64,000 nucleotides of DNA, taken from NCBI GenBank assembly GCA_002255955.1, contig NKIM01000003.1, positions 1-64,000 on the forward strand, written 5' to 3'. Below, one piece after another: positions 44,993-54,427 of the stretch. The notes beneath the pieces are model-generated. The model did no database searches. It saw nothing but the letters and a program-made list of their open reading frames with translations, and had not been told where the DNA came from. The stretch is from Burkholderiales bacterium PBB2 (lineage in GTDB: Bacteria; Pseudomonadota; Gammaproteobacteria; Burkholderiales; Burkholderiaceae_C). Both the position numbers and the translations under genes were made by a program. Position 1 is the stretch's first letter; each line of letters opens with the position of its first letter.

Positions 44993-45991
44993 ATGCGCCA
45001 CACCGACCGCCACTTTGCCCCGAGCACGCCCATCCTGGCCTCGGAGATCACGCCGCAGGCGGTCTACCAGCAGCGCCGCCACTGGCTGCAGCTGATGGCC
45101 AGCGGTGCCGCCGGCGCCGGCCTGGCCAGCTGGGCCGGCCGCGAGGCCCTGGCGCAGACCGCCGGCCCCGGCAAGCTGGCCAAGCTGCCCGGCGCCAAGA
45201 GCACGGTGGCCGGCGCCATGAGCCTGGACAAGCTGACCCGCTATGAAGACGCCAGCAGCTACAACAACTTCTACGAATTCGGCACCGACAAATCCGACCC
45301 GGCCCGCACGGCCGGCAGCCTGAAGCCGCGCCCCTGGACGGTCACGGTGGAAGGCGAAGTCGGCAAGCCCGGCAGCTTCGATCTGGACCAGCTGCTCAAG
45401 CTCAGCCCCATGGAGGAACGCATCTACCGCCTGCGCTGCGTCGAGGGCTGGAGCATGGTGATTCCGTGGGTGGGCTATTCGCTGGGCGAGCTGATCAAGC
45501 GGGTCGAGCCCAACTCGCGCGCCAAGTATGTGGAGTTCATCAGCCTGGCCGACCGTAGCCAGATGCCAGGCCTGCGCTCGGGCGTGCTGGACTGGCCCTA
45601 CACCGAGGGCCTGCGCATCGATGAAGCCATGCACCCGCTGAGCCTGCTGGCCTTCGGCATGTACGGCGAAGTGCTGCCCAACCAGAACGGCGCGCCAGTG
45701 CGGCTGGTCCTGCCCTGGAAGTACGGCTTCAAATCGGCCAAGTCCATCGTCAAGATCCGCTTCGTTGAAAAGCAGCCGGTGTCCAGCTGGACCCGCGCCG
45801 CGGCCAGCGAGTACGGCTTCTATTCCAATGTAAACCCGCAGGTAGACCACCCGCGCTGGAGCCAGGCCAGCGAGCGCCGCATCGGCGAAGACGGCCTGTT
45901 CGCCAAGAAACGCCCCACCCTGATGTTCAACGGCTATGCCGAGCAGGTGGCCTCGCTCTACGCCGGCATGGACCTGAAGAAGTTCTACTGA
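44993..45991 (+). CDS. msrP: Methionine sulfoxide reductase catalytic subunit MsrP (second copy)
   Basis: A 332-residue Tat-exported molybdoenzyme. The twin-Arg signal is [19 protein letters not shown] (Arg28-Arg29), the molybdenum ligand Cys149 in [17 protein letters not shown], and the core contains [15 protein letters not shown] and [18 protein letters not shown]. Start at 44993 ([10 protein letters not shown]). Compared with the copy at 20307, the catalytic core is near-identical in motifs but differs at many other positions. Upstream are TTGACA at 44899-44904 and the palindrome GCAAAATTTTGC at 44914-44925, which may be regulatory. Confidence 0.95.
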   Translation: MRHTDRHFAPSTPILASEITPQAVYQQRRHWLQLMASGAAGAGLASWAGREALAQTAGPGKLAKLPGAKSTVAGAMSLDKLTRYEDASSYNNFYEFGTDKSDPARTAGSLKPRPWTVTVEGEVGKPGSFDLDQLLKLSPMEERIYRLRCVEGWSMVIPWVGYSLGELIKRVEPNSRAKYVEFISLADRSQMPGLRSGVLDWPYTEGLRIDEAMHPLSLLAFGMYGEVLPNQNGAPVRLVLPWKYGFKSAKSIVKIRFVEKQPVSSWTRAAASEYGFYSNVNPQVDHPRWSQASERRIGEDGLFAKKRPTLMFNGYAEQVASLYAGMDLKKFY

Positions 45992-46002
45992 GGCCGCCCC
46001 GC

Positions 46003-46629
46003 ATGGCGCGCCGCTCCCTCTGGCTGCACCCCACGGCCAAGCCCCTGCTGTTCTTGATCTGCCTGGCGCCTCTGGCCTGGCTGATCGCGGCCGCCGCCTC
46101 CGACCGGCTCGGCGCCAACCCGGCCGAGGCCTTGATCCGGGGCCTCGGTGACTGGAGCTTGCGCGGCCTCTGCCTGACTCTGGCCGTGACGCCGCTGCGC
46201 GTGCTCAGCGGCCAGCCGGCCCTGGCACGATTTCGCCGCATGCTGGGCCTGTTCAGCTTTTTCTACGCCAGCCTGCACCTGCTGGCTTACGGCTGGCTGG
46301 ACATGGGCCTGGAGCTCGGCGACATCGGCCGCGACATCCTCAAGCGGCCCTTCATCCTGATGGGCTTTGTCGCCTGGCTGCTCTTGCTGCCCCTGGCCTT
46401 GACCTCCTTCAACCGCGCCATCAAGGCCCTGGGCGCAGCGCGCTGGCAGCGCCTGCATCGCGCGGTCTATGTGCTCAGCCTGATCGCCCTGGCCCACTTC
46501 ATCTGGATGCGCGCGGGCAAGAACAACTTTGCCGAGCCGGCGCTTTACGGCGCCATCCTCGGCCTGCTGCTGGGCTGGCGGCTGTGGCGGGCCTGGCGGA
46601 GCCACCACAACCGCCTCGCCGCCGGCTGA
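46003..46629 (+). CDS. msrQ: Methionine sulfoxide reductase heme-binding subunit MsrQ (second copy)
   Basis: A 208-residue heme b membrane protein that feeds electrons from the quinone pool or flavin reductases to MsrP. Landmarks are LGANPAEALIRGLGDWSLRGLCLTLAVTPLR, YASLHLLAYGWLDMG and LHRAVYVLSLIALAHFIW. It is 11 bases downstream of msrP and convergent with the S9 peptidase gene, only seven bases away. Same architecture as the copy at 19690. Confidence 0.93.
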   Translation: MARRSLWLHPTAKPLLFLICLAPLAWLIAAAASDRLGANPAEALIRGLGDWSLRGLCLTLAVTPLRVLSGQPALARFRRMLGLFSFFYASLHLLAYGWLDMGLELGDIGRDILKRPFILMGFVAWLLLLPLALTSFNRAIKALGAARWQRLHRAVYVLSLIALAHFIWMRAGKNNFAEPALYGAILGLLLGWRLWRAWRSHHNRLAAG

Positions 46630-46636
46630 ATCGACC

Positions 46637-48727
46637 TCAGGGCTTGGCGGCTGCCGGCCCGATGTGGCGATCCAGGAACTTGAGCATCTGCTCGAACAGG
46701 TCAATCCGGTTCTCGCTCTTGCCATAACCGTGAGCTTCACCGGCCTTGATCATCAGCACCTCGGGCGGACGCCCGGCTTTCTTGAGTGCATCCACCATCA
46801 GATTCGTCTGCTCCATAGGCGTGCGCCAATCCTCGCTGCCGGCGTAGATGAAGAGCGGTGCCTTGATGCGCTCGGCATGGCGGGCCGGCGAAACCTCGTG
46901 GGCGCGCGCCCAGCCCGAGTCCTTCTGGCCGATCAGCTGGCGCCAGAAGGCCACGCCACTGGGGCTGCGAGGGATGTCCCCCTGGCCCGAGGTGAGGATG
47001 ACCTCCAGATCGCTGACCACCAGGCCGGCCACGCCGCACTTGAACAGATCCGGCGTCTTGATCAGGGCCCAGAGCGTGGCATAGCCCCCGTAGCTGGCGC
47101 CTGAAATGCACAGGCGCTGCGGATCGGCAAACCCGGCCTGCACCGCCCAGGCCGCCGCGTCCTCGTGGTCCTCGGACATCTTGCGGCCCAGCTCGCCGTA
47201 GCCGGCGTCATAGACCTTGTGGCCGAGGCCCGGGGTGATGCGGAAATTGGGCAGCACCACGGCATAGCCGCGCGAGGCCAGCATCTGCGCCTCGGTGACC
47301 CCGTAGCCGCTGAGATGCCCCCAGGTGTCGGGCCGGGCATGCGGGCCGCCGTGGATGTGCAGCACCGTCGGCAGGCGCTGGCCGGGCTGGTGGTTGGCCG
47401 GCAGGAAGTAGTAGGACGGAATCTCCAGGCCGTCGCGGGTCTTGAGCAGGAAGGGGCGCATCTCCACCAGATCGGCCTCCTGGAGGTCCTCGCGGCTGGG
47501 CGTCAGCTCTTCCAGCGTCTTGCGCTCTTCGTCCATCACATAGTAGGTGGGCACGGCGCGGTCGCTGTACACGGTCACCAGGGTGCGGTTGCTGGTGGTG
47601 CGCTGGATGGCTACCGTCTTGCCGGGGAAGCTGGCCTGGAGATTGGCCTGCTGCTGGGCATGGGCCTCGTCGAAGTAGGCCACCTGCTGGCGCTCATCGG
47701 CAAAGCGCAGGCCGATGAGGTTGCGGCTGCGCGGGTCGTAGATCAGACCGCTGTCCAGGTCATAGCGCGGATGGGCCGCCAGCACGGCCGTCAGCTTGCG
47801 CTCGCGCGTGTCGAGACGATGCAGGCCGCGGGTGTTGGCGCCGCGGAAGGCGCTGACGACGAGATCCTGGTTGTCCTCCGCGAAGGCCAGGGGCTGCCAG
47901 TCGTCCGGGTCGCCGGCGGCAAACTTGGCCACCTCCTGCCAGGGCGCTTCCTGTGAGGCTCGCACCAGCATGCGATAGCTGCGCTCGGCCGGAGGCAGCT
48001 CCGGCTTGTCCACCAGCTTGACGGCACGCGGCACGCCGTCACGGTCCAGCACCCAATCCTCCACATCGCCGGGCGTGTCGAAGGTCAGCAGCTGACGCTG
48101 GCCGTTGTCAAGGTTGACACGGTAGATGTCAAAGGCCTTGTTGCTGCGCAGATTGGCCCGCACCAGGATCTCCGCCTCACGGCCCGGCGCCACCGAGATG
48201 AAGTTCATGAAAGTGAAGCGCCGCTGGCTCTGGCCCAGTTGCTCGCGCACGGTGGGCATGAGCTTGCGTGCAGCGCTGCCATCAACCTTGACCGAGAACA
48301 GGCCGCCGCCGTCGCCCGATTCGGGCCCGGTCGGCGCATCGAGCCGACCGAGGGTGTAGACCAGGCGCTCCGAGCCCACCCAGTGAAAGGCGGTGACGTC
48401 GAACTGGGTCATGCCGGTCAGGGCCTTGGCCTGACGGGTCTGCAAATCGAAGAGCACGATATTGCGCTTGCCACCCAGCGGCGCCAGCAGCGCCAGCAAA
48501 CGGCCGTCCGGCGACAGCTTGCCGCTGCTGTAGCGGGCCCGCGCAGCAAACGCGCTCAACGGGGCCGGCGCCGCTCGCGGCGCTTCCAGCTGGACGCCCG
48601 GCGCCGCGGCATTCGTCTCGGCGCACGCCGACTGGCTGGCGGCCCAGAGGCTGAAAGCGGCCATCAAGGCCGCCCGTGCAAATGGGCTGGGGCGGCGCGC
48701 ACGCGCGCCGATGCGGGATCCTGTCAT
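46637..48727 (-). CDS. S9 family prolyl oligopeptidase-type serine peptidase
   Basis: A 696-residue exported peptidase (signal ALMAAFSLWAASQSACA). A beta-propeller region (WD40/DPP-like, including ARYSSGKLSPDGRLLALLAPLGGKRNIVLFDLQTRQAK) precedes the catalytic alpha/beta domain with HIHGGPHARPDTWG, nucleophile in SGASYGGYATLWAL, Asp in YAGSEDWRTPMEQTNLM and His in GEAHGYGKSEN. Start at 48727 with a GGGAGG Shine-Dalgarno; the frame stays open upstream to 50197, antisense to the oxidoreductase gene, but that part is not used. It probably degrades peptides in the periplasm. The 258 bases before it hold a GGATAATCC element at 48947 for the divergent gene. Confidence 0.92.
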   Translation of the reverse strand: MTGSRIGARARRPSPFARAALMAAFSLWAASQSACAETNAAAPGVQLEAPRAAPAPLSAFAARARYSSGKLSPDGRLLALLAPLGGKRNIVLFDLQTRQAKALTGMTQFDVTAFHWVGSERLVYTLGRLDAPTGPESGDGGGLFSVKVDGSAARKLMPTVREQLGQSQRRFTFMNFISVAPGREAEILVRANLRSNKAFDIYRVNLDNGQRQLLTFDTPGDVEDWVLDRDGVPRAVKLVDKPELPPAERSYRMLVRASQEAPWQEVAKFAAGDPDDWQPLAFAEDNQDLVVSAFRGANTRGLHRLDTRERKLTAVLAAHPRYDLDSGLIYDPRSRNLIGLRFADERQQVAYFDEAHAQQQANLQASFPGKTVAIQRTTSNRTLVTVYSDRAVPTYYVMDEERKTLEELTPSREDLQEADLVEMRPFLLKTRDGLEIPSYYFLPANHQPGQRLPTVLHIHGGPHARPDTWGHLSGYGVTEAQMLASRGYAVVLPNFRITPGLGHKVYDAGYGELGRKMSEDHEDAAAWAVQAGFADPQRLCISGASYGGYATLWALIKTPDLFKCGVAGLVVSDLEVILTSGQGDIPRSPSGVAFWRQLIGQKDSGWARAHEVSPARHAERIKAPLFIYAGSEDWRTPMEQTNLMVDALKKAGRPPEVLMIKAGEAHGYGKSENRIDLFEQMLKFLDRHIGPAAAKP

Positions 48728-48985
48728 CGTGTCCTCCCTCGAAAGCTGGGCTCTCTTTTTTGAAAGGCGGCATTGTCGGGCCAAGCCTCTGGCCTCTTTC
48801 TGCCCGCAACCGCGGGTATTCCCAAAGAATTGCGACCCCATAAGCCTGGCCGGGCGATCTGCGCACGAGCGCACACCAGCCTTGGATTCGGGGGGCATCA
48901 AGGACAGCCTGCCCGGCCCCGGGCCAGCGCGCGACCGGGTGAGCTGGGATAATCCGGCGCTTTGGTCTTCACCCCTGCCGCTGCC

Positions 48986-50344
48986 ATGCCCCATTTCACG
49001 CCCGACGCCCTGCCATCGCAGCTCGATGTCGCCATCCTTGGTGGCGGGCCGGCCGGCTGCAGTGCGGCCTCCTGGCTGCAGCAGCTGGGCCTGCGCGTGC
49101 TGTTGGTGGAGCGGGCACCGCAGCTCTGCGCCGGCCTGCAAAGCCTGCAGTTCAACCAGGATTGGGTGCTGGGGGCACCGGGGCAAAAGCTGGCCGACTT
49201 GGGCCAGCAGTACGCGCGACAGGTTGAGGGGCTGAGCGAGGTGCACACGGTGCTGGGCCAGAGCTGCGCCCATCTGGACTGGCTGACCGGCGAAGGATGG
49301 CGCCTGCGCCTGGATGATGGCCGCAGCGTTCAGGCCCGTGCCCTGCTGCTGGCCACCGGCCTCAAGCCGCTGCGCCCCGAAGCCTTCTTCCCGACGCCCT
49401 TGCCCCACCCCCGCGTGCTCGATGCGCTGAGCCTGACCGCCTGCCGCGAGCAACTGGCGCCAGCGCGCATTCTGCTGCTCGGCGGCGGTGACAACGCGGC
49501 CGAGAACGCGCTCTACCTGCAGGCGCGCGGCCACCAGGTCACGCTCTGGTCGCGCAGCGACTGGCGCGCCCAGCAGCGTCTGGTGGAACGCATCCAGGGC
49601 CTGGCCGGTGCCGTCCAGACCCGCCTGCCCAGCCCGATGCCAAGCCGGCTGCTGCCGGACGAGGCCGGTGTGACGGTGCAATCTCAGGCCTTTAGCGAGG
49701 AACGTTTTGACCATGTGGCCGTGCTGCTGGGCTTTGAAGCGGAGCCCAGCGCCTGGCTGCAGGTGGGTGACGCCCTGCAGCGCGCCGGCATCACGGCGCC
49801 GTCCCACCCTTTCCGCGACGAGCCGCGCTTTGCGCCCCTGGGCCTGTTCGTGGCCGGCGACGCCAGCGGCCGCCAGCATCCCTGCGTGCAGACCGCGCTG
49901 GGCGACGGTGTGGTGGCGGCCAAGGCGGTCGAGGCCTTTTTGCGCCCCCTGCAAGAGGGGCAGCCCAGCCTGGCCCTGCGCCGCAACAACCGCCAGATCA
50001 TTCACATCACCGGCCTGCGCTTCGGCGCCAACCTCGGCGTGCTGGACTTCGAGCGCGAAGGCCCGCAACCGATCCAGGTCGATGCCGAGGTCAACCTCGG
50101 TGCCCAGCAAATCGTCTCGCGCGATGCCGACATCGGCCATGTGCTGGACTACCGCCGCGTGCGCGCCATCATCATCGACGAGTGCACGGCCGAGCACACC
50201 GACCTGCTCGAAGCCTTGCTCGGCAAGCTCTGCACCCGCCTGATGAAGCTCCCCGGCGTGGCCGGCGTGCGCATCAAGGTCACCAAACTCGAAATCTTCC
50301 CCGACTGCCAGGTTGCCATCAGCGCCGAATGCGGCCAGTGGTAG
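48986..50344 (+). CDS. Fusion of FAD-dependent pyridine-nucleotide oxidoreductase and dihydroneopterin aldolase (FolB)
   Basis: A 452-residue two-domain protein. Residues 1 to about 325 are a thioredoxin-reductase-like flavoprotein: FAD motif [20 protein letters not shown](P) motif [18 protein letters not shown] and [23 protein letters not shown]; no redox CxxC is visible. Residues about 333-450 match Fol[36 protein letters not shown] and [19 protein letters not shown]. The catalytic Glu (DFERE), Tyr (LDYRRV) and Lys (IKVTK) of dihydroneopterin aldolase appear retained. FolB makes 6-hydroxymethyl-dihydropterin in folate synthesis. ATG 48962 is an alternative start. It precedes ttcA, where a free-standing folB is often found. 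Confidence 0.8.
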   Translation: MPHFTPDALPSQLDVAILGGGPAGCSAASWLQQLGLRVLLVERAPQLCAGLQSLQFNQDWVLGAPGQKLADLGQQYARQVEGLSEVHTVLGQSCAHLDWLTGEGWRLRLDDGRSVQARALLLATGLKPLRPEAFFPTPLPHPRVLDALSLTACREQLAPARILLLGGGDNAAENALYLQARGHQVTLWSRSDWRAQQRLVERIQGLAGAVQTRLPSPMPSRLLPDEAGVTVQSQAFSEERFDHVAVLLGFEAEPSAWLQVGDALQRAGITAPSHPFRDEPRFAPLGLFVAGDASGRQHPCVQTALGDGVVAAKAVEAFLRPLQEGQPSLALRRNNRQIIHITGLRFGANLGVLDFEREGPQPIQVDAEVNLGAQQIVSRDADIGHVLDYRRVRAIIIDECTAEHTDLLEALLGKLCTRLMKLPGVAGVRIKVTKLEIFPDCQVAISAECGQW

Positions 50345-50456
50345 TGGACCACCCCGACGCGCTTCGCGCCCCCCTCAAGGGGCAGCGCCCGGTGGCCCGG
50401 CAGAGCCGGCTCCACGCGCGCCACGAGAAGATTCGCTGCCCCTGGCGGGGCGCTCA
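50345..50456. repeat. GC-rich intergenic repeat-like segment before ttcA
   Basis: About 110 bases between the FolB fusion and ttcA contain CGCGCTTCGCG and CCCCCTCAAGGGG hairpins, then a second GCGCCAC/GTGGCCCGG-rich part. The pattern CTTCGCGC-CCCCTCAAGGGG is reminiscent of dispersed intergenic elements in Burkholderiales; this is from memory. No T-run follows, so it need not be a terminator. Confidence 0.4.
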
Positions 50457-50495
50457 ATGACACAGACTGCCGCGATAGCAAGGACAGACCCCATC

Positions 50496-51482
50496 ATGCT
50501 GAACACCCAAGACGCACCCACCCTGAACCTCGATCTGCCCAGCCAGCTGGAAGCGGCCGCGCCGGCCAGCGACGAAAGCGCGGCGCAGGACAAAAAGATC
50601 TCGCGCGAAATCAACAAGCTGTCCAAGCGCCTGCACCGCCAGGTGGGCCAGGCCATCGTCGACTACAACATGATCGAGAACGGCGACAAGGTCATGGTCT
50701 GCCTGTCCGGCGGCAAGGACAGCTACTCGCTGCTGGACATCCTGCTGAACATGCAGAAGCGCGCGCCGATCCAGTTCGACATCGTCGCCGTCAACCTCGA
50801 CCAGAAGCAGCCCGGCTTCCCCGAGCATGTGCTGCCGGAGTACCTGAAGGCGCGCGGCATCCCCTTCCACATCGAGGAGCAGGACACCTACTCCATCGTC
50901 AAGCGCCTGGTGCCCGAGGGCAAGACCACCTGCAGCCTCTGCTCGCGCCTGCGCCGCGGCAACCTCTACCGGGTGGCCAGCGAGCTGGGTGCCACCAAGA
51001 TCGCCCTGGGCCACCACCGCGACGACATCATCGTCACCCTGCTGCTAAATATGTTCTTCGGCGCCCGCATGAAGGGCATGCCACCCAAGCTGGTCAGCGA
51101 TTCGGGCGAGCATGTGGTGATCCGCCCCCTGGCCTATGTGGCCGAGCCCGATCTGGTGCGCTGGGCCGCGCACCGCGAGTTCCCCATCATTCCCTGCAAC
51201 CTCTGCGGCAGCCAGGAGAACCTGCAGCGCGTGCAGGTCAAGGCCATGATCAACGAGTGGGAGAAGAAGTACCCGGGCCGCATCGAGAACATGTTCACCG
51301 CCATGGGCAATATCGTGCCCTCGCACATGATGGACCGGGACCTCTTCCCCTTCCAGACCATCAAGGCCGATGGCAAGCCCGACGCCAACGGTGACATCGC
51401 CTTCGACGAGGATGAAGCCTGCAGCACGCCGCAAGCCAGCGCCAGCCCCTCGGTGATCAGCATCCACCGTCAAGAAACGTAA
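50496..51482 (+). CDS. ttcA: tRNA 2-thiocytidine(32) synthetase TtcA
   Basis: A 328-residue ATP- and Fe-S-dependent enzyme that thiolates cytidine 32 of certain tRNAs. The PP-loop is [16 protein letters not shown] (Ser71-Ser76), followed by two CxxC sites for the [4Fe-4S] cluster: [13 protein letters not shown] and [33 protein letters not shown] and [15 protein letters not shown] are also conserved. The N-terminal 33 residues and C-terminal tail (after [11 protein letters not shown]) are variable. Start at 50496 (MLNTQDAP); an in-frame ATG at 50457 is possible. Confidence 0.96.
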   Translation: MLNTQDAPTLNLDLPSQLEAAAPASDESAAQDKKISREINKLSKRLHRQVGQAIVDYNMIENGDKVMVCLSGGKDSYSLLDILLNMQKRAPIQFDIVAVNLDQKQPGFPEHVLPEYLKARGIPFHIEEQDTYSIVKRLVPEGKTTCSLCSRLRRGNLYRVASELGATKIALGHHRDDIIVTLLLNMFFGARMKGMPPKLVSDSGEHVVIRPLAYVAEPDLVRWAAHREFPIIPCNLCGSQENLQRVQVKAMINEWEKKYPGRIENMFTAMGNIVPSHMMDRDLFPFQTIKADGKPDANGDIAFDEDEACSTPQASASPSVISIHRQET

Positions 51483-51567
51483 AGCCTTCGGCAACACAAG
51501 GACAACAAAGCGGGCTTGGATTCGGTTCACAATCAAAACCATCAGAACAATGCGTTAGGAGCCCGCC

Positions 51568-52191
51568 ATGCACATTCCTCGTCGTTCCCTTCTGGCTGCC
51601 CTCGGTGCCGTGGCTGCGCTGGGCCTGAGCGCCTGCAGCGGCCCCTACAGCATCAGCAGCGAAGTCTCCAGCTTTGGCACCTGGCCCGAGAGCCGCAAGC
51701 CGGGCAGCTTTGCGTTCGAGCGCCTGCCCTCGCAAGCACAGGCGGGCGCAGTGGCCGAGGCCCAGGCCCGCATCGAAGCCGCAGCGCGCGCGGCTCTGCT
51801 CAAGGCCGGATTCACCGAAGCCGCTGACGCCAAGACTGCCGATGTGCTGGTGTCCCTGGGCATGCGCGTGGATCCGCAGGAGCGCGCCCCCTGGGACGAC
51901 CCGCTGTGGTGGCGCTGGCAGGGCAGCTATGCCCACTGGCGCTACGGCGGCCTGGGCCGCATCGGTTTCTACCACCCCTCGGACATGCTGGATCGCCGCT
52001 ACGACCGCTCGGTCGCCGTGCTGCTGCGTGACCGCCAGACCGCCGAGCCCCTCTACGAAGCCCGCGCCAGCAACGAAGGCATGACCCAGGGTCCCAGCGA
52101 GCTGGCGGGCGCCCTGTTCGAAGCGGCGCTGAGCGACTTCCCCAAGGTGCGGCCCGAGCCGCACCGCGTGGTGGTGCAAGCGATCCGCTGA
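51568..52191 (+). CDS. DUF4136 family lipoprotein
   Basis: A 207-residue outer-membrane or periplasmic lipoprotein: signal SLLAALGAVAALGLSACSGP with lipobox LSAC. The mature part shows DUF4136 features: YSISSEVSSFGTWPESRKPGSFAFERLPS, ADVLVSLGMRVDPQERAPWDD and DRQTAEPLYEARASNEG. The function is unknown. It stands alone between ttcA and glmU on the same strand, with 85 bases upstream. AGGAG lies about ten bases before the ATG. Confidence 0.85.
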   Translation: MHIPRRSLLAALGAVAALGLSACSGPYSISSEVSSFGTWPESRKPGSFAFERLPSQAQAGAVAEAQARIEAAARAALLKAGFTEAADAKTADVLVSLGMRVDPQERAPWDDPLWWRWQGSYAHWRYGGLGRIGFYHPSDMLDRRYDRSVAVLLRDRQTAEPLYEARASNEGMTQGPSELAGALFEAALSDFPKVRPEPHRVVVQAIR

Positions 52192-52250
52192 GCGCGGACG
52201 CTCCGCCGGCCGACTCATGGCAAGCCCCCAGCGGGTTGTCATCCAGGCCA

Positions 52251-52265
52251 GCTGATAATCAGCGC
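52251..52265 (+). promoter_or_regulatory. Palindromic GATAATC element upstream of glmU
   Basis: GCTGATAATCAGCGC, identical over 15 bases to the element before the DUF1631 gene at 34284-34298. The core GCTGAT-A-ATCAGC is a perfect palindrome and includes GATAAT as a possible -10, 61 bases before the glmU start. TTGTCA at 52236-52241 is too close (12 bases) to be its -35. Confidence 0.4.
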
Positions 52266-52281
52266 TTCACTAGAAACCTCA

Positions 52282-52300
52282 CGGGGCGGTCACCGCCCCG
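52282..52300 (+). other. GC-rich leader hairpin just upstream of glmU
   Basis: Arms CGGGGCGG (52282-52289) and CCGCCCCG (52293-52300) with a TCA loop lie 11 bases before the glmU ATG, inside the predicted leader. The usual Shine-Dalgarno is absent between the hairpin and the ATG. It could terminate read-through from the lipoprotein gene or modulate glmU translation. Confidence 0.5.
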
Positions 52301-52311
52301 CTTGCATTCAC

Positions 52312-53703
52312 ATGGCGCTGAACATTGTCATCATGGCCGCGGGCAAGGGCACCCGCATGAAATCGGCCTTGCCCAAGGTCTTGCACAAGCTGGCCGGCCG
52401 CTCCTTGCTGCGCCATGTGCTGGACATGACACAGGGCTTGCAAGCCCAGCGCAATGTGGTCATCACCGGCCATGGCGCCGAGGCGGTGGAAGCCGCCGTC
52501 GCCGGCCCCGGCGTGCAGTTCGTGCGCCAGATGCCCCAGCTGGGCACCGGCCACGCCATCCAGCAGGCCGTGCCGGCCCTGCCCGAGGACGAGGGCACGA
52601 CCCTGATCCTGAACGGCGATGTGCCCCTGATCAAGCAAGCCACCGCACAAGCTTTGGTCCAAGCCTGTGATGGCAAGGCCCTGGTGCTGCTGACCATCCA
52701 CCTGAGCGACCCGACCGGCTACGGCCGCATCGTGCGCCAGGGCGGCCAAACGGAAGGCAACGTGCTAGCCATCGTCGAGCACAAGGACGCGAGCGCCGAG
52801 CAGCGCGCCATCCGCGAGGGCTACACCGGCATGATGGCCGCGCCCACCGGCGCGCTCAAGCGCTGGGTCAGCCAGCTCAAGAATGAAAACGCCCAGGGCG
52901 AGTACTACCTGACCGACATCGTCGCTATGGCGGTGGCCGAAGGCGTGCCGGTGCTGGGCATTGCCGCACCGAACGAGACCGAGGTGCTGGGCGTCAACAG
53001 TCCGGTGCAGCTGGCCGACTTGGAGCGTCGTTTCCAGTTGGAACAAGCCGAAGCCCTGATGGAAGCCGGCGTGCGCCTGGCCGACCCGCGCCGCTTTGAT
53101 GTGCGCGGATCGCTTCAGTGCGGCCAGGACGTGGAGATCGACATCAACTGCGTGTTCGAAGGCACGGTGGTGCTGGGCGACAAGGTGCGCATCGGCGCCA
53201 ACTGCGTGATCCGCAATGCCAGCATCGGTGCCGGCACCCGCATTCATGAGTTCACCCATATCGACGGCGAGAAGGCCGGCGGCGCCCAGGTCGGCGCCGG
53301 CGCCCTGATCGGCCCCTTCGCCCGCCTGCGCCCCGGCGCAGACCTCGGTGACGAGGTCCACATCGGCAATTTCGTCGAGGTCAAGAACTCCACCCTGGCC
53401 AAGGGCGCCAAGGCCAACCACCTGGCCTATCTCGGCGACGCCACCGTGGGCGAGCGCGTCAACTACGGCGCCGGCTCCATCACCGCCAATTACGACGGCG
53501 CCAACAAGCACCGCACCGTGATCGGCGCCGATGTGCATGTGGGCAGCAACTGCGTGCTGATCGCGCCGGTCGAGATCGGTGCCGGCGCCACCATCGGCGG
53601 CGGCTCCACCATCACCAAACCGGTCGCGGCCGGCGAGCTGAGTGTGGCGCGCGGCAAACAGGTGGCCATCGCCGGCTGGAGCCGGCCGCTCAAGAAACGC
53701 TGA
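52312..53703 (+). CDS. glmU: Bifunctional GlmU: glucosamine-1-P acetyltransferase / GlcNAc-1-P uridylyltransferase
   Basis: A 463-residue enzyme making UDP-GlcNAc for peptidoglycan and LPS. The N-terminal pyrophosphorylase domain has IVIMAAGKGTRMKSALPKVLHKLAG, QLGTGHAIQQA, LNGDVPLI and GEYYLTDIVAMA. The C-terminal left-handed beta-helix hexapeptide repeats include FARLRPGADLGDEVHIGNFVEVKNSTLAKGAKANHLAYLGDATVGERVNYGAGSITANYDGANKHRTVIG, followed by the acetyl-CoA region GGGSTITKPV. Full length and intact. Confidence 0.98.
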   Translation: MALNIVIMAAGKGTRMKSALPKVLHKLAGRSLLRHVLDMTQGLQAQRNVVITGHGAEAVEAAVAGPGVQFVRQMPQLGTGHAIQQAVPALPEDEGTTLILNGDVPLIKQATAQALVQACDGKALVLLTIHLSDPTGYGRIVRQGGQTEGNVLAIVEHKDASAEQRAIREGYTGMMAAPTGALKRWVSQLKNENAQGEYYLTDIVAMAVAEGVPVLGIAAPNETEVLGVNSPVQLADLERRFQLEQAEALMEAGVRLADPRRFDVRGSLQCGQDVEIDINCVFEGTVVLGDKVRIGANCVIRNASIGAGTRIHEFTHIDGEKAGGAQVGAGALIGPFARLRPGADLGDEVHIGNFVEVKNSTLAKGAKANHLAYLGDATVGERVNYGAGSITANYDGANKHRTVIGADVHVGSNCVLIAPVEIGAGATIGGGSTITKPVAAGELSVARGKQVAIAGWSRPLKKR

Positions 53704-53842
53704 GATCGGCCGAGCGGGCGTGATAATCGCACGCAGGCCCAGCCCGGCCCGGCGCTTCACCCCCGTCTGCGGGGGCGCGCCGCCCGGGCCCAGCGCCTAG
53801 GATTTCGCAACAGGTTCCTTCAGCAGTCTCAAAGGGCACATC

Positions 53843-54313
53843 ATGGCGCGCAATCTCGCAGCATCCGCACGACGTCAGGCCGACAGCTCGGCCGACGCGG
53901 CCAGCTCCCTCGGCGAAGAGGCATTCTTGATCGACAGCTCCTGGCAGACCCTGGACGAGATCCAGGCGCGCGAAGAACAGAACGCGCGTGCCGAAGCCCT
54001 GGAAACCCAGGCCCTGTACCAAGCGAAATGCGATGACGCCGCCAGCGCCTGCTGGTACCTCTGCCGCAGCCTCGGTCTGGCGCGCCAGATGGAAGCCGAC
54101 GGCGAGCCCACGCTGGAGCTGCTGTTCCAGTTGCTGGGCGCCCTGGCCGATCTGCCCGCCGAAATCAGCAGCGCCCCCGTGCCCGAGGCGGAAGGCGCCG
54201 ACAACCTGGGCGTGTTCGAGCTCTGCCAACAGCTGTCGGCCGCGCGTGAACTGAGCCAGGAAGCCTGGGTCGATGCCGAGCTGGCGGCCCCTCGCCAGGC
54301 CCTCACTCACTGA
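53843..54313 (+). CDS. Hypothetical protein, 156 residues
   Basis: Not recognised. The sequence is acidic and Ala-rich (MARNLAASARRQADSSADAASSLGEEAF) with a predicted helical centre (ALETQALYQAKCDDAASACWYLCRSLGLARQMEADG) holding three cysteines and no signal peptide or membrane helix. Codon use fits the right part of the window and a terminator follows at 54350, so it is probably a real gene. It follows glmU after 139 bases that contain a GATAATC element (53722) and a CCCCC/GGGGG hairpin near 53759-53775. Confidence 0.65.
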   Translation: MARNLAASARRQADSSADAASSLGEEAFLIDSSWQTLDEIQAREEQNARAEALETQALYQAKCDDAASACWYLCRSLGLARQMEADGEPTLELLFQLLGALADLPAEISSAPVPEAEGADNLGVFELCQQLSAARELSQEAWVDAELAAPRQALTH

Positions 54314-54349
54314 GTCACCCACAGAGGCGAGCACCGCCACAATCCCCGC

Positions 54350-54379
54350 AAGGGCGCCGCACTTCCGTGCCGCGCCCTT
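54350..54379 (+). terminator. Terminator after the 53843 gene
   Basis: Arms 54350-54362 (AAGGGCGCCGCAC) and 54367-54379 (GTGCCGCGCCCTT) pair with one mismatch around a TTCC loop, followed by a T-rich stretch (TTTGCATTTTT). Confidence 0.85.
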
Positions 54380-54427
54380 TTGCATTTTTCATTCCGCCCG
54401 CATCGGGCTTGCCAAGGAGCCTCTGCC

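Noticed and set aside
48728..50197. Upstream extension of the S9 peptidase frame to 50,197
   Set aside because: It is antisense to the FAD-FolB gene; a signal peptide and Shine-Dalgarno mark the real start at 48,727.
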